Notes under the pieces: generated by a model
What the model saw: only the letters and a program-made list of their open reading frames with translations
Told to the model about the DNA's origin: nothing
Databases searched by the model: none
In this document: positions 44,709 to 55,069 of the stretch, piece by piece
Layout: every line of letters begins with the position of its first letter
How positions within the stretch are numbered: position 1 is the stretch's first letter
Made by a program: the position numbers and the translations under genes
Assembly: GCF_000308835.1 (NCBI RefSeq)
Contig: NZ_BAGN01000084.1
Location: forward strand, 1-56,758
DNA: 56,758 bases
Direction: 5' to 3'
Source: Nocardia vinacea NBRC 16497
GTDB lineage: Bacteria > Actinomycetota > Actinomycetes > Mycobacteriales > Mycobacteriaceae

Positions 44709-45226
44709 TAACGGGATACCCGGCGGCGGGCGGCCTCGATGGCCTCGAATTTGGCCAGGTTGTGGCGGGCGTCGGCGAGGGCGTCGTGGGCGTCCGGGGG
44801 GACCGGCGGCAGTTCGGGACGACCGTGGGCCTCCCAGTGTTGCCGCAGTTCGTTGGTGTAGCGGGGGAGGGCGTTGGGCAGCTCGGTCATGGAGCCCCAG
44901 AGCTGGCACAGGGCGACGTGGTCGTATGCGGCCACCCAGGCCCAGAGTTCGGGGGTGATGCTGGGGCGCGGGACCAGGAATTCGTAGAGGTCTTTGCGGA
45001 TCTGTTCGCGACTGCGCCAGCGCGGGGAGGCGGGCGGCGGCAGCTGCGGCAGCACGTACCTGCGTACCCACGGGCCCGCCCGTTCGGGATCGAATTCGGT
45101 TGAGACCGCGTAGTATTCGCGGCCGTCCTCGCAGACCACACCGATCGATACGAGGTCGATCGTCGACCCGTCCTCGATGAATTCGCAGTCATAAAAATAT
45201 CGAAGCGAGATCGGTCTCTCCTCCAA
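44708..45226 (-). CDS. DEDDh 3'-5' exoribonuclease AS-type (Rv2179c-like)
   Basis: The 172-residue exoribonuclease has RYFYDCEFIEDGSTIDLVSIGVV (catalytic Asp, Glu), WAWVAAYDHVALCQLWG (Asp) and DAHDALADARHN (His, Asp). M. tuberculosis Rv2179c (recalled) is such a nuclease; it has DTE where this one has DCE. The start is unclear: no ATG or GTG lies near the fold. TTG 45226 gives a few extra residues, while the strong GGAGGAG is followed 6 nt later by ATC (45211). It is convergent with qcrB and divergent from aroG. Confidence 0.87.
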   Translation of the reverse strand: MEERPISLRYFYDCEFIEDGSTIDLVSIGVVCEDGREYYAVSTEFDPERAGPWVRRYVLPQLPPPASPRWRSREQIRKDLYEFLVPRPSITPELWAWVAAYDHVALCQLWGSMTELPNALPRYTNELRQHWEAHGRPELPPVPPDAHDALADARHNLAKFEAIEAARRRVSR

Positions 45227-45249
45227 AGATCGGTACGGTGCGGCGATAG

Positions 45250-46719
<1,470 letters not shown>

Positions 46720-46734
46720 CCAAGGCTTTCCGAC

Positions 46735-46761
46735 AGGAGCGCCGCGACATGCGGCGCTCCT
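46735..46761. terminator. Bidirectional terminator between aroG and pknL
   Basis: AGGAGCGCCGC and GCGGCGCTCCT form a perfect 11-bp stem with a 5-nt loop, followed by TT. It lies between two convergent genes. Confidence 0.8.
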
Positions 46762-46767
46762 TTGTCG

Positions 46768-48747
46768 TCAGGGCAGCGCCGTCAGCGAGACGGTACTGCC
46801 CGCCTCGACATTGGAACCCACGCCCGGAACTTGGCCGATCACCACGGAGCTGTCGGACGGGGCGAGCTGACGCACCGCCACCACCAGGCCGAGCGCCTGC
46901 AGCTTGGAGCGGGCGTCGGCGACGCTCGAGCCCACCAGCAGCGGCACCTTCACGGCATTCGAGACGATCAGGGTGATGCCGTCGCCAGACTGGATCGTGG
47001 TGCCCGCGGCCGGTTCGGTGCCGATGACGCTATCCGCCTCGATCGTGCGGTCGAATTGAGTTCTGGTTTCGCGCACCGTGATTCCGGCCGCGGTGAGCAC
47101 CTTGTTCGCTTCCTCGGTGGTCTTACCGCGCACATCGGGCATCTTTACCGGCTGAGATCCCTTGCTGCGGTATACCTTTACCTGCGCGGCCAGCGGCAGG
47201 ACGGTGCCGGGAGCCGGATCCACCTTCGCGAAGGTGCCCTTGGGCGCGGTGCTGCCGGTTTCGCCCGCGTCCACCGGTTGCAGCCCCGCATCGCGGATGA
47301 GCTGGTTGACCTTCGAAATATCGTCGCCCGCTTTGATATCCGGCACGCGGGGTTTGCCGCTGGAGATCAGCACGGCCACCGTCGAACCCTTGGTGACCTT
47401 GGATCCGGCCGAGGGATCGGTGCCGACCACCCCGCCGACCGGGATGGTGTCGGAGGTCTTCTGTCTGATCTCGGTGTCGAAACCGGCATCGGCCAGCGCC
47501 GAAATCGCGCTGGCCTGATCCTTCCCGGCCACCGATGGGACGGCCGAGTAGCGCCCGACGCCCAACCACCAGCCGCCGATCCCGACCAGCAAGGTGAGAA
47601 CCGCGACGATGGCGACCCAGAGCAGGACCGTGCGCCGCGATTTGGTCCGGTCGTCGAAGGGGGACGGCTGCGGCGAATGCGATGGTGCGTAGTGATCGCG
47701 GTAGGTGTCCGGCGGCCCGTAGTTGTCGGGCGGACCGTAGTCGGGCACCCGCGGGCGCGCCGCGGTGACGACCTTGGTGTGCTGCTCGGACTGCGGTGGC
47801 GGTGCCGCGGCCCTGGCCTGCTGCGGTGGCGGCGCGGCGGTCTTGAAGCTGGCGCTGAGATGTTCGGCCGACTCCTTGGGTGCGGGCACCCGATACGGCG
47901 GCAGATTCAGCGCGACCCCGATCGAATGCAGTTCGGCCGCCATCTCGTTGGCATCGGCGAAGCGATGCGCGGGTTCGCGGTTGGTGGCCCGCGCGATCAG
48001 ATCGTCGAACTCCTGCGGGACTCCGGCGATGAATTCGCTCGGGCTGGGCACATCGTTCTCGATGCGCTGGTATGCCACCGATAGCGAAGTGTCGCCCGTG
48101 AACGGGACCTGGCCGGTGAGCAGTTCGAAGATCAGGATGCCGAAGGAGTAGACATCGCTGCGCGAATCGGCGGTGCCCGCGGTCACCTGTTCGGGTGACA
48201 GATATGCGGCGGTGCCGAGAATTACGCTCGCCGAGGTGGTGTTCGCGGCCGCGACGGCGCGCACCAGACCGAAATCGGCGATCTTGACCTCGCCGGAATC
48301 GGAGATCAGCACATTCTCCGGTTTGATATCGCGATGGATCAGGCCCGCCGAATGCGCGACGCCGATCGCGGCCAATACCGGCTCGGCGACCGCGCGCACC
48401 GCATGCGGGGGCATCGGACCGCGTTCCCGCAGCAGCTCGCGCAGCGTGCCGCCCTCGACCAACTCCATGATCAGGAACGGATACTCGCCGTCCACTCCCT
48501 GGTCATAGACCGCGACCAGGGAGGGATGCTTGAGCTTGGCGACCGCGCGCGCCTCGAATTCGAACCGGGACAGGAACTGGGGATCGGCGGCGAACTTGGG
48601 ATCCATCACCTTGATGGCGACCGGACGGTCCAGACGGGTATCCACCCCTCGGAAAACCATCGACATCCCGCCCCGCGCGATCGGCGCGTCGATGCGGTAG
48701 CGCCCCTCCAGGATTTGCCCGATCAACTGATGTCCTCCGGCTTTCAC
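46768..48747 (-). CDS. pknL: Serine/threonine protein kinase with four PASTA domains (PknL-like)
   Basis: It encodes 659 residues from GTG 48747 (GGGGTGAG upstream); a longer open frame upstream is repeat sequence. The kinase domain covers ~18-280 with HRDIKPENVLIS, DFGLVRA and GTAAYLSPEQV. A Pro/Gln-rich juxtamembrane part follows, then one membrane helix (VLLWVAIVAVLTLLVGIGGWWLG) and four extracellular PASTA units, which bind muropeptides or lipid II. M. tuberculosis PknL lacks PASTA as I recall it; corynebacterial PknL has them. The neighbour at 49228-49596 is the likely substrate. Confidence 0.92.
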   Translation of the reverse strand: MKAGGHQLIGQILEGRYRIDAPIARGGMSMVFRGVDTRLDRPVAIKVMDPKFAADPQFLSRFEFEARAVAKLKHPSLVAVYDQGVDGEYPFLIMELVEGGTLRELLRERGPMPPHAVRAVAEPVLAAIGVAHSAGLIHRDIKPENVLISDSGEVKIADFGLVRAVAAANTTSASVILGTAAYLSPEQVTAGTADSRSDVYSFGILIFELLTGQVPFTGDTSLSVAYQRIENDVPSPSEFIAGVPQEFDDLIARATNREPAHRFADANEMAAELHSIGVALNLPPYRVPAPKESAEHLSASFKTAAPPPQQARAAAPPPQSEQHTKVVTAARPRVPDYGPPDNYGPPDTYRDHYAPSHSPQPSPFDDRTKSRRTVLLWVAIVAVLTLLVGIGGWWLGVGRYSAVPSVAGKDQASAISALADAGFDTEIRQKTSDTIPVGGVVGTDPSAGSKVTKGSTVAVLISSGKPRVPDIKAGDDISKVNQLIRDAGLQPVDAGETGSTAPKGTFAKVDPAPGTVLPLAAQVKVYRSKGSQPVKMPDVRGKTTEEANKVLTAAGITVRETRTQFDRTIEADSVIGTEPAAGTTIQSGDGITLIVSNAVKVPLLVGSSVADARSKLQALGLVVAVRQLAPSDSSVVIGQVPGVGSNVEAGSTVSLTALP

Positions 48748-48853
48748 AAAGTTCTCACCCCTCGCTCCGAATGCGACAAGCGATCGACCGCCTCGCGCGG
48801 CCCGCTCACGATCGTAGCTGTGTCGATCGGCTGTGTTTTTGGCCGCGCGGGCG

Positions 48854-48980
48854 CGGCGTGTTCGCGGCCCCTGGTGTCTCGCGTCCGAGCCGTCGAGACT
48901 CGCGACTTCGTCGCATGCGCTTCGACGGCTCGGACGCGAGACGGGCCGCGAACGGGTCGTTCGTAAGACTCGCTCCGTGG
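48854..48980 (-). repeat. Dispersed long-hairpin repeat, copy 3
   Basis: In reverse complement it reads as copy 1: GGAGCGAGTCTTACGAACGA, GTTCGCGGCCCGTCTCGCG, AAGCGCATGCGACG, GACGCGAGACACCAGGGGCC. The arms pair over about 30 bp. Confidence 0.85.
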
Positions 48981-49031
48981 TGGGTGCTGATGGTGGATCG
49001 TTCGGCCACCCGATGTGCGCGTCGGATGGTC

Positions 49032-49118
49032 GAGACCCGCGCGTAGGGCGCATGGGCTTCGACGACTCGGACGCGAGACGGGCCGCGAACGGGTTGCTCG
49101 TAAGGCTCGCTCCGTTGT
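49032..49118 (-). repeat. Dispersed long-hairpin repeat, partial copy
   Basis: It keeps the half with TCCGTTGTGG / AAGGCTCGCTCCG and GACGCGAGACGGGCCGCGAA plus ACTCGGACGC, but lacks the second arm. Confidence 0.7.
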
Positions 49119-49214
49119 GGTTGGTTGATCTGCAAACTGATGGTTCGTGGCCACAGGTGTGGAATCGTGGAGGAACGGTCCAGGGTGTCTCGAGCCACGC
49201 GATGCGGGACCGTC

Positions 49215-49220
49215 TACCGT
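49215..49220 (+). promoter_or_regulatory. Putative -10 box, leaderless Rv2175c homologue
   Basis: TACCGT lies 7 nt before the GTG at 49228. Confidence 0.4.
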
Positions 49221-49227
49221 TATCCGG

Positions 49228-49596
49228 GTGAGTGCATTTCCTTGCAGTGACGATGTTCTTCCCCAGTCGGAGGCGGTGATCCCGCTGCCCGAGGTGGCCG
49301 ACAAGCTCGGGCTCGTGGTGACCCGAGTGCATCAGATGCTGCGCGACCACCAGTTGCTCGCCCTGCGCCGCGATGGCGTGGCCGGCGTGCCCGAGCGATT
49401 CTTCGACGACACCGGCGCGATCGTGAAGTCGCTGCCTGGCCTGATCACCGTCATGAAAGACGCCAAGTACACCGATGAGGAGATCCTGGAGTGGATCTTC
49501 ACCGACGACGAGAGCCTGCCCGGTAAGCCCGTCGACGCATTGCACGGCCCGCTCGCGCGCGAGGTCCTGCGCCGCGCGGCAGCCGAGCCCTTTTGA
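49228..49596 (+). CDS. DNA-binding protein, likely PknL substrate (Rv2175c-like)
   Basis: The 122-residue protein starts at GTG 49228. It has a winged-helix-like N-terminal part (LPEVADKLGLVVTRVHQMLRDHQLLALRR) and a conserved tail (VKSLPGLITVMKDAKYTDEEILEWIFTDDESLPG, then KPVDALHGPLAREVLRRA). It is shorter by about 24 residues at the N terminus than Rv2175c (146, recalled), where phosphorylation by PknL lowers DNA binding. Gene order (pknL divergent) is kept. Its stop is 1 bp from that of crtB. Confidence 0.87.
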   Translation: MSAFPCSDDVLPQSEAVIPLPEVADKLGLVVTRVHQMLRDHQLLALRRDGVAGVPERFFDDTGAIVKSLPGLITVMKDAKYTDEEILEWIFTDDESLPGKPVDALHGPLAREVLRRAAAEPF

Positions 49597-49597
49597 G

Positions 49598-50539
49598 TTA
49601 GTACCTGCGCAGCGCGGCGGTGGTGAATTCCGCCGCCGCAACTCGCAGACGTCGGTGGCGGGGGACCACGGCGCGGCGCGCGAATACCGCGTAGTCGGAG
49701 TGTTCGATTTCATCGAGAATGCCGGAGTAGAGCGTGCTCGCGGTGCGGATGGCGGGGCGCACGCGGGGGTCGAGTAGGTCGATGCCCGGGTTCGCGAAAC
49801 GGTAGAGGTCGCGGTTGATCGCGATCAGGTGGGCCAGTGCGCGGCGCACCCGCTGGTCGGTGTGGCCGACGCGATGGCAGTGGGTCAGCAGGTCCGCTTC
49901 CACGCCGAAGGCCGCGAGTTCGTCGGTGGGGAGGTAGATCCGGCCCCGGTCCAGATCCTCGGCGATATCGCGCAGGAAGTTGGTGAGCTGAAAGGCTTCG
50001 CCGAGCGCGGCGGCGGCGGGTTCGGCCTCGGCTACCGGGACGACCGTGCCGAGTACCGGCAGCAGTTGCAGACCGATCGCGGCCGCGGAACCGCGCATGT
50101 AGTCGCGCAGCTCGGCCATGGTGGCGTAGACGGCACGGAAGTGCGCGGTTCCCGGCACATCCATGCGCATGGAGTCCAGGAAGATCCAGAAGTGCTGGGG
50201 CGCAATGTCGTAGCGCTCGATGGTGTCGGCCAGTGCGGCGAGTATCTGGGTGCGCCGGTCGACGGGAGGTTTTGCCTGCTCCAAGGCGACGCGCAGTTGC
50301 TTCTCGATCAGATCGAGTTCGCCCGCGGGTCCGTGTTCGGCGTCGTACGTGGGGTGATCGACGATGTCGTCGACCATGCGCGCGAAGGCGTAGAGCGCGT
50401 GCACCGCGGGTCTTCGTGGTTGCGACAGCAGTCGGGTGGCGAGGAAGTAGGTGCGTCCGTGTACGGCGGCGATCGCCCGGCATACGCGGTATGCCGCGGC
50501 CAGTTCCGAGCCGCGGGCGGGTAGCGCGACCTCGGTCAT
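49598..50539 (-). CDS. crtB: Phytoene synthase
   Basis: The 313-residue enzyme condenses two GGPP to phytoene. Two Asp-rich sites are visible: YAFARMVDDIVDH and LTNFLRDIAEDLDRGRIYLP. The N terminus AAYRVCRAIAAVHGRTYFLATRLL is the family start. Its ATG overlaps the mptA stop (ATGA), so it is the last gene of the idsA-crtI-mptA-crtB operon. The stop is 1 nt from that of the convergent Rv2175c homologue. Confidence 0.9.
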   Translation of the reverse strand: MTEVALPARGSELAAAYRVCRAIAAVHGRTYFLATRLLSQPRRPAVHALYAFARMVDDIVDHPTYDAEHGPAGELDLIEKQLRVALEQAKPPVDRRTQILAALADTIERYDIAPQHFWIFLDSMRMDVPGTAHFRAVYATMAELRDYMRGSAAAIGLQLLPVLGTVVPVAEAEPAAAALGEAFQLTNFLRDIAEDLDRGRIYLPTDELAAFGVEADLLTHCHRVGHTDQRVRRALAHLIAINRDLYRFANPGIDLLDPRVRPAIRTASTLYSGILDEIEHSDYAVFARRAVVPRHRRLRVAAAEFTTAALRRY

Positions 50540-52254
50540 GACCGGGTGACGGCGACCGGATTGCTCTCCGGTGGGGTGGCGCGCAATCGCAACGGGTCGA
50601 CCCGCCGCAGCGACAGGGCCGCGACCACGGCGGCGAACGTCGCGGCAGCCACATGCCCGAAGCTGTAGAGCCCGATCGAGCCGTCCGGCTGGAAGACCAG
50701 CATCAACCAGGTACACAGCCCGACCAGCACCATCAGCGTGGTGGTGGACAGTGCGAACCCAGCGGCCAGCGCCAGCGGCCAGGAGTAGTACCAGGGCAGT
50801 GCCGCGGGCGAGAGGATGACAATGGCGACGAAGGCGATGAGGATGCCGAAGACCGCCTCGCGCTCGCTGTGCCGGAACCGCCACCAGGTCCACGCCAGCA
50901 CGGCGATCAGCGCCAGCGCGCAGAGTGCGCGGGTCACCGCGAGCACCGGATCCATCTGGAACGGTGTCACCCAGCGGACCATATGCGCCATGATCGTCGG
51001 CAGCGAGAGCCAGTTGATGATCTTCTTCGAGCCCGACAGCGCGGTCAGCCAGCCGATGCCGACCCCGGCGACGGCCGAGGCGGCCACGAAGACCACCGCG
51101 AACACGCTCAAACCGAGTCCGGCGATCTTGGCGAACATCAGCGCCGGATGCGGTACTTCCGCACTCGGTCGCGCGGGTTCGGCCTCGCTTTCGATGCGCT
51201 GGGTCGCACCCGGTGATTGCGCGGCGCGTTGCAGCGCCCGGCGTTCACGTTCGTGCAGCATCCAGATCCACACCAGGAACGGCAGTGCGACACCGGCGGT
51301 CGCCTTGATGGCGACGCCGATCGCGACGACCACGATGCCCGCCACATGATGGCGCTCCAGCACGAGTGCGATACCCGCGCACATGAGCCCGACCATGAGC
51401 ATTTCGTTGTGCACACCGCCGATGAGGTGGATCAGCACCAGCGGGTTGAGCACCGCCAGCCACAACGCGACCGTCGGCTTACCACCGAGATGTTTGGTCA
51501 GATACGGCACCGCCCACATCATCAGCGCCAGTCCCGGCAGCATGACCAGTCGCAGGGCGATGGTGCCCGCGACCACGTTGTCGCCGGTGATCGCGGTGAT
51601 CGCGTTGCCGAGCAGCAGGAAGATCGGACCGTATGGCGCGGTGGTGGCGGTCCAGACCGGGCTCACGTTGTCCAGCAGCACACCGGGATTGGCGACCGGC
51701 GGAGAGACGTAGGGATCGAAGCCGTCGCGTAGCAGTGCGCCCTGGGCCAGATACGAATATGCGTCCCGGCTGAACATCGGCACCGCGAACAGCAGCGGGA
51801 AGATCCAGATGCCGACGATCGCGCGCAGCTCGTTCAGCGTGACCCCGGCGTCGGACCGGTCACCGAATCCGATCGTGGTGCGGCCCAGGCGCACCCACGC
51901 GGTGATCATCAACAGCACACCGACCCAGATGACCATGGTGGACAGCACATAGCCGTGCCCGAATCGCAGCCAGGACAGATGCATCGCCTCGAGCAGCGGA
52001 TCGCGCTTGCGGACGCTGCCCGCGCCGAATCCACCGAAGGTGATCATCAGCGCACCGAAGAAACCGAGCAGCGCCGAATGCCCCTCGGGGCTGCGGGCGA
52101 AGTCGGCGGTGGTCCGCACCCAGGCCCGGAACCCGTGTTCGTCGCCGGCCTGCGGTGCCTGGCGCGCCGGGGCGCTCGATGGACGCGCCTCGTCTTCGGT
52201 CGCGGTGATCGCGTCGTCGGTGGGCGCGGGGGCCGTCATCTCAGGGGGATGCAT
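50536..52254 (-). CDS. mptA: Alpha-(1->6)-mannopyranosyltransferase A
   Basis: The 572-residue GT-C membrane enzyme uses polyprenyl-phosphate mannose to build the alpha-1,6 mannan backbone of lipomannan. About 12 hydrophobic segments are spread along the length, and an early lumenal loop has RKRDPLLEAMHLSW; PMFSRDAYSYLAQGALLRDGFDPYV is the typical acidic loop with the catalytic Asp. The N-terminal 55 residues are hydrophilic and low-complexity. It matches Rv2174 (recalled). ATG 52254 has GGGGGGA upstream. It is unusually placed between crtI and crtB. Confidence 0.9.
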   Translation of the reverse strand: MHPPEMTAPAPTDDAITATEDEARPSSAPARQAPQAGDEHGFRAWVRTTADFARSPEGHSALLGFFGALMITFGGFGAGSVRKRDPLLEAMHLSWLRFGHGYVLSTMVIWVGVLLMITAWVRLGRTTIGFGDRSDAGVTLNELRAIVGIWIFPLLFAVPMFSRDAYSYLAQGALLRDGFDPYVSPPVANPGVLLDNVSPVWTATTAPYGPIFLLLGNAITAITGDNVVAGTIALRLVMLPGLALMMWAVPYLTKHLGGKPTVALWLAVLNPLVLIHLIGGVHNEMLMVGLMCAGIALVLERHHVAGIVVVAIGVAIKATAGVALPFLVWIWMLHERERRALQRAAQSPGATQRIESEAEPARPSAEVPHPALMFAKIAGLGLSVFAVVFVAASAVAGVGIGWLTALSGSKKIINWLSLPTIMAHMVRWVTPFQMDPVLAVTRALCALALIAVLAWTWWRFRHSEREAVFGILIAFVAIVILSPAALPWYYSWPLALAAGFALSTTTLMVLVGLCTWLMLVFQPDGSIGLYSFGHVAAATFAAVVAALSLRRVDPLRLRATPPESNPVAVTRS

Positions 52255-52318
52255 GTGGTGTCGGTCCCCCCGGAGTGGTCGGCGGTCGCAACCGCAGGCG
52301 AATAGGTCGGCCGTTAGT

Positions 52319-53902
52319 TTATCGGCTCGCCGGGAACACTATCCCGCTGGTGCGTGAGGATTCATCCCGAGCGGCTCGCGCGGTGCCGATAATTCGGTTT
52401 GCCGCCAGTTTTCCGGACAGCAAGGTGGTCGGCACGCCGACACCCGGAGTGGTGCCACAACCGGCGATAACCACGTTGTCGCTGCCACCGGAAAAATTGC
52501 GCGGACGAAATGGACCGGTTTGCCGGAACAGATGGGCTGCGGAGAAGGGGGTGCCCGCGAGCATGCCCTGATCGTGCCAGGTACCGGGTGTGTCGAGATG
52601 ATCTACGGTGAAGTGTTCGGCGATGCCGTGGTATCCGCGCTCCTGCAACACATTCAGGAGTTCACGCAGGTATGAGGGGCCGAGCCGGTCCCAGTCCAAC
52701 GGTGCTGCGTCGAGGTTGGGGCAGGGGGCGAGCAGCGAGAACGGCTCGTGCCTGCCGTCGGCACGGTCGATGTAGAGCGCGGGATCGGTCAACGCGGGCC
52801 GGGTGAGCAGCAATGACGGGTCACTCATCAAACGACCGCGGCCGGGGCGCGCGGCGATCTCGTCGAAGGTCCGGTTCCAGGCCTCGCCGAAATCGATGGT
52901 GTGGTGGGCCTGGATCGGCCAGGTCTGGGCGATCGCGGCGGGGATGGTGCCGTGTGCGACGACGGCGGACGGTGCGGCGCGCAGGCGACGGCGGCGGCGC
53001 ACGCCGAAGCGCGCGAGAGCGCCGAGGTCGGTGGTGAGCACCACGGCGTCGCAGTCGAAGGTGCGACCGTTCGCGGTGCGGACCTGCCTGGCCCGGCCGC
53101 CCGCGTATTCGATCCCGGTGACCTCGGTGTTCAACTCGAGGGCGCCGCCCGCCGCGGTGAAGGCATCGGCGAGTGCGGCGGTGATGGCGCGCATACCGCC
53201 CTCGGGGAAGTAGACGCCCAGTGAGGTGTCCATATGCGGGATCGCGCCGTATACAGCGAGTGCCTTCGCCGGGGCCATGCCCGCGTAGAGCGCCTGGAAG
53301 GTGAACAGTCGGGCCAGGCGGGGATCGTGCAGGAAGTGGGAGACGCGCGGGCCGAGCCTGCCGAATCCGCCCAGACGCACGAGGGTGGCCAGTGCGCGGC
53401 GCTTGGCCGGATAGCGGACCATATCGACCGGCGAATCGAAGTTCGTATCCATGAACTCGGTGAATTCGGCCTGGTAGATCTCCGCGAGCCAGTTGCGCAG
53501 CCGTCGGTAGCGCAGGGCCTCGTCCGCGCCGCAGACACGGGCCACTTCGATCGCCATCGCCTCGGGATCGGCGTAGACGCGAATGGTGGAGTCGTCGGCG
53601 AAGCGGGCGTGATAGCTGGGGGCGAGTTGGTGGATGCGCAGTGGCGGAGTGCAGGTTTCGGGGGTTGCGCCGACGGCGGCGAGGGCATCGGCGATCAGCT
53701 CCGGCAAGGTGAGTACCGTTGCGCCGGAGTCGATTTCGTAATCGGGGCCGCGGTACATGCCGACTCGGCCGCCGGGATGATCGGCGCGTTCCAGCAGGGT
53801 GACGGTGCGCCCGGCCCCGGTCAGATACAGGGCGGCGGCGAGGCCGGATAGGCCCGCGCCCACCACCACGACGCGATCGGTCGGTCCCGCAACGGTTTTC
53901 AT
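52319..53902 (-). CDS. crtI: Phytoene desaturase
   Basis: The 527-residue FAD enzyme inserts the double bonds that turn phytoene into lycopene or neurosporene. The dinucleotide-binding motif VVVGAGLSGLAAALYLTGAGRTVTLLERADHPGGR lies at 11-45, followed by FPEGGMRAITAALADAF near 235. The bacterial-type C-terminal signature is NVVIAGCGTTPGVGVPTTLLSGKLAANRIIG. ATG 53902 lies 24 bp after the idsA stop in the same operon. No lycopene cyclase is in the window. Confidence 0.93.
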   Translation of the reverse strand: MKTVAGPTDRVVVVGAGLSGLAAALYLTGAGRTVTLLERADHPGGRVGMYRGPDYEIDSGATVLTLPELIADALAAVGATPETCTPPLRIHQLAPSYHARFADDSTIRVYADPEAMAIEVARVCGADEALRYRRLRNWLAEIYQAEFTEFMDTNFDSPVDMVRYPAKRRALATLVRLGGFGRLGPRVSHFLHDPRLARLFTFQALYAGMAPAKALAVYGAIPHMDTSLGVYFPEGGMRAITAALADAFTAAGGALELNTEVTGIEYAGGRARQVRTANGRTFDCDAVVLTTDLGALARFGVRRRRRLRAAPSAVVAHGTIPAAIAQTWPIQAHHTIDFGEAWNRTFDEIAARPGRGRLMSDPSLLLTRPALTDPALYIDRADGRHEPFSLLAPCPNLDAAPLDWDRLGPSYLRELLNVLQERGYHGIAEHFTVDHLDTPGTWHDQGMLAGTPFSAAHLFRQTGPFRPRNFSGGSDNVVIAGCGTTPGVGVPTTLLSGKLAANRIIGTARAARDESSRTSGIVFPASR

Positions 53903-53926
53903 GTGGATCTCCTCGCGCGGCCGCGG

Positions 53927-55069
53927 CTAATGCGTGCGACTCGTCGCGGCCAGGGCCATGGCGCGCAACCGTTCCTTGGCATCGGGCGTTGCGGTACTCG
54001 ACGCCAGTGCGGCCAGGCCCTGTTCGGTGAGTTCGGTGATGCGGCGCTCCACCTCGTCGACCGCGCCGAGTCCGGTGATCACTGCGCGCAACCGCTCGAC
54101 CTGGTCTGTAGTCAGATCGGTGCCGATGCTGGTGCGCAGCAGGTCGGCGGTGGCCGGGTCGGTGGCGTCGGCGCGCTGCAGCGCCTCGGCGACCAGGACG
54201 GTGCGCTTGCCCTCGCGTAGGTCGTCGCCGGAGGGCTTTCCGGTGACCGCCGGGTCACCGAAGACGCCGAGCAGATCGTCGCGCAGCTGGAAGGCGATGC
54301 CGATATCGGTACCGAAGGTCCGGTAGGCCTCGATCAGGTGCGGATCGGCGTCGGCGAGTGCCGCACCCAGGTGCAGCGGGCGCTCCACGGTGTAGGCCGC
54401 GGTCTTGTAGCGGTTGATGCGCAGCGCCGCGGCGACGGATTCGTCACCTGCCGATTCGCCGTGGATATCGAGCAGTTGCCCGCCGAGTACCTCGGTGCGC
54501 ATCAGCGCCCAGACCGGTGCGAAGCGGCCGAGGGCGGCGGCGTCCAGTCCGGCGGTATGCACCATGTCATCGGCCCAGGCCAGCGCCAGATCGCCGACCA
54601 GGATGGCGACCGAGGTGCCGAAGTGTTCGGCATCACCGGCCCAGCCGTGGTCGCGGTGGCGCTGTTCGAAGTCGACGTGCACGGTGGGGAAGCGGCGTCG
54701 GGTACGCGAGGAGTCGATGATGTCGTCGTGGACCAGTGCGCAGGCCTGCACCAATTCCAGTGCGGCACACGCGTTCAGGACCGCGGCGGCGTGCGGGCCG
54801 GTGGGATCGCCGCCCGCGCCGAGCCAGCCGGTCCAGGCGAAGGCAGGGCGAGTGCGCTTACCGCCGCGCAGCACGAAGAGTTCGAGCGCGTCCGCGGCCT
54901 GGACGAAAACCGGACCGAGCGGTTCGACGATCGGGCGTCGGGTCAGGAAGAACGCTTTGAGCGCGTCCTCGACCGCCGCGACGAATCCGGGGGTACCCGG
55001 CGTGTGATTCGCGGGCGGGGTGGGGTGAGGCGTCTGGATACCGGTTCCGGCGGACAGGGGAGCCTCCAA
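53927..55069 (-). CDS. idsA: Polyprenyl (geranylgeranyl) diphosphate synthase
   Basis: It encodes 380 residues from TTG 55069. Asp-rich motifs are VHDDIIDSSRTRR and FQLRDDLLGVFGD, with GGKRTRPAFAW near the start. It corresponds to IdsA2/Rv2173 (recalled). Its product should be GGPP for CrtB. The start is uncertain: GGAGG overlaps the TTG, and a CTG lies 5 nt after it. A leaderless TTG or a CTG start is possible. As first gene of the operon it sets the transcript start. Confidence 0.92.
   Translation of the reverse strand: MEAPLSAGTGIQTPHPTPPANHTPGTPGFVAAVEDALKAFFLTRRPIVEPLGPVFVQAADALELFVLRGGKRTRPAFAWTGWLGAGGDPTGPHAAAVLNACAALELVQACALVHDDIIDSSRTRRRFPTVHVDFEQRHRDHGWAGDAEHFGTSVAILVGDLALAWADDMVHTAGLDAAALGRFAPVWALMRTEVLGGQLLDIHGESAGDESVAAALRINRYKTAAYTVERPLHLGAALADADPHLIEAYRTFGTDIGIAFQLRDDLLGVFGDPAVTGKPSGDDLREGKRTVLVAEALQRADATDPATADLLRTSIGTDLTTDQVERLRAVITGLGAVDEVERRITELTEQGLAALASSTATPDAKERLRAMALAATSRTH

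Larger units (their letters stand above)
48748..49227. other. 480-bp divergent region between pknL and its partner, mostly repeats
   Basis: It carries a full copy of the long-hairpin repeat (48854-48980, minus orientation) and a partial one (49032-49118). TACCGT at 49215-49220 is a likely -10 for the partner gene. No gene is supported. Confidence 0.6.

Noticed and set aside
48748..49713. Extended N terminus of the pknL product (open frame to 49713)
   Set aside because: The extra ~320 codons cover repeat sequence and overlap the partner gene on the other strand; GTG 48747 has a ribosome-binding site.
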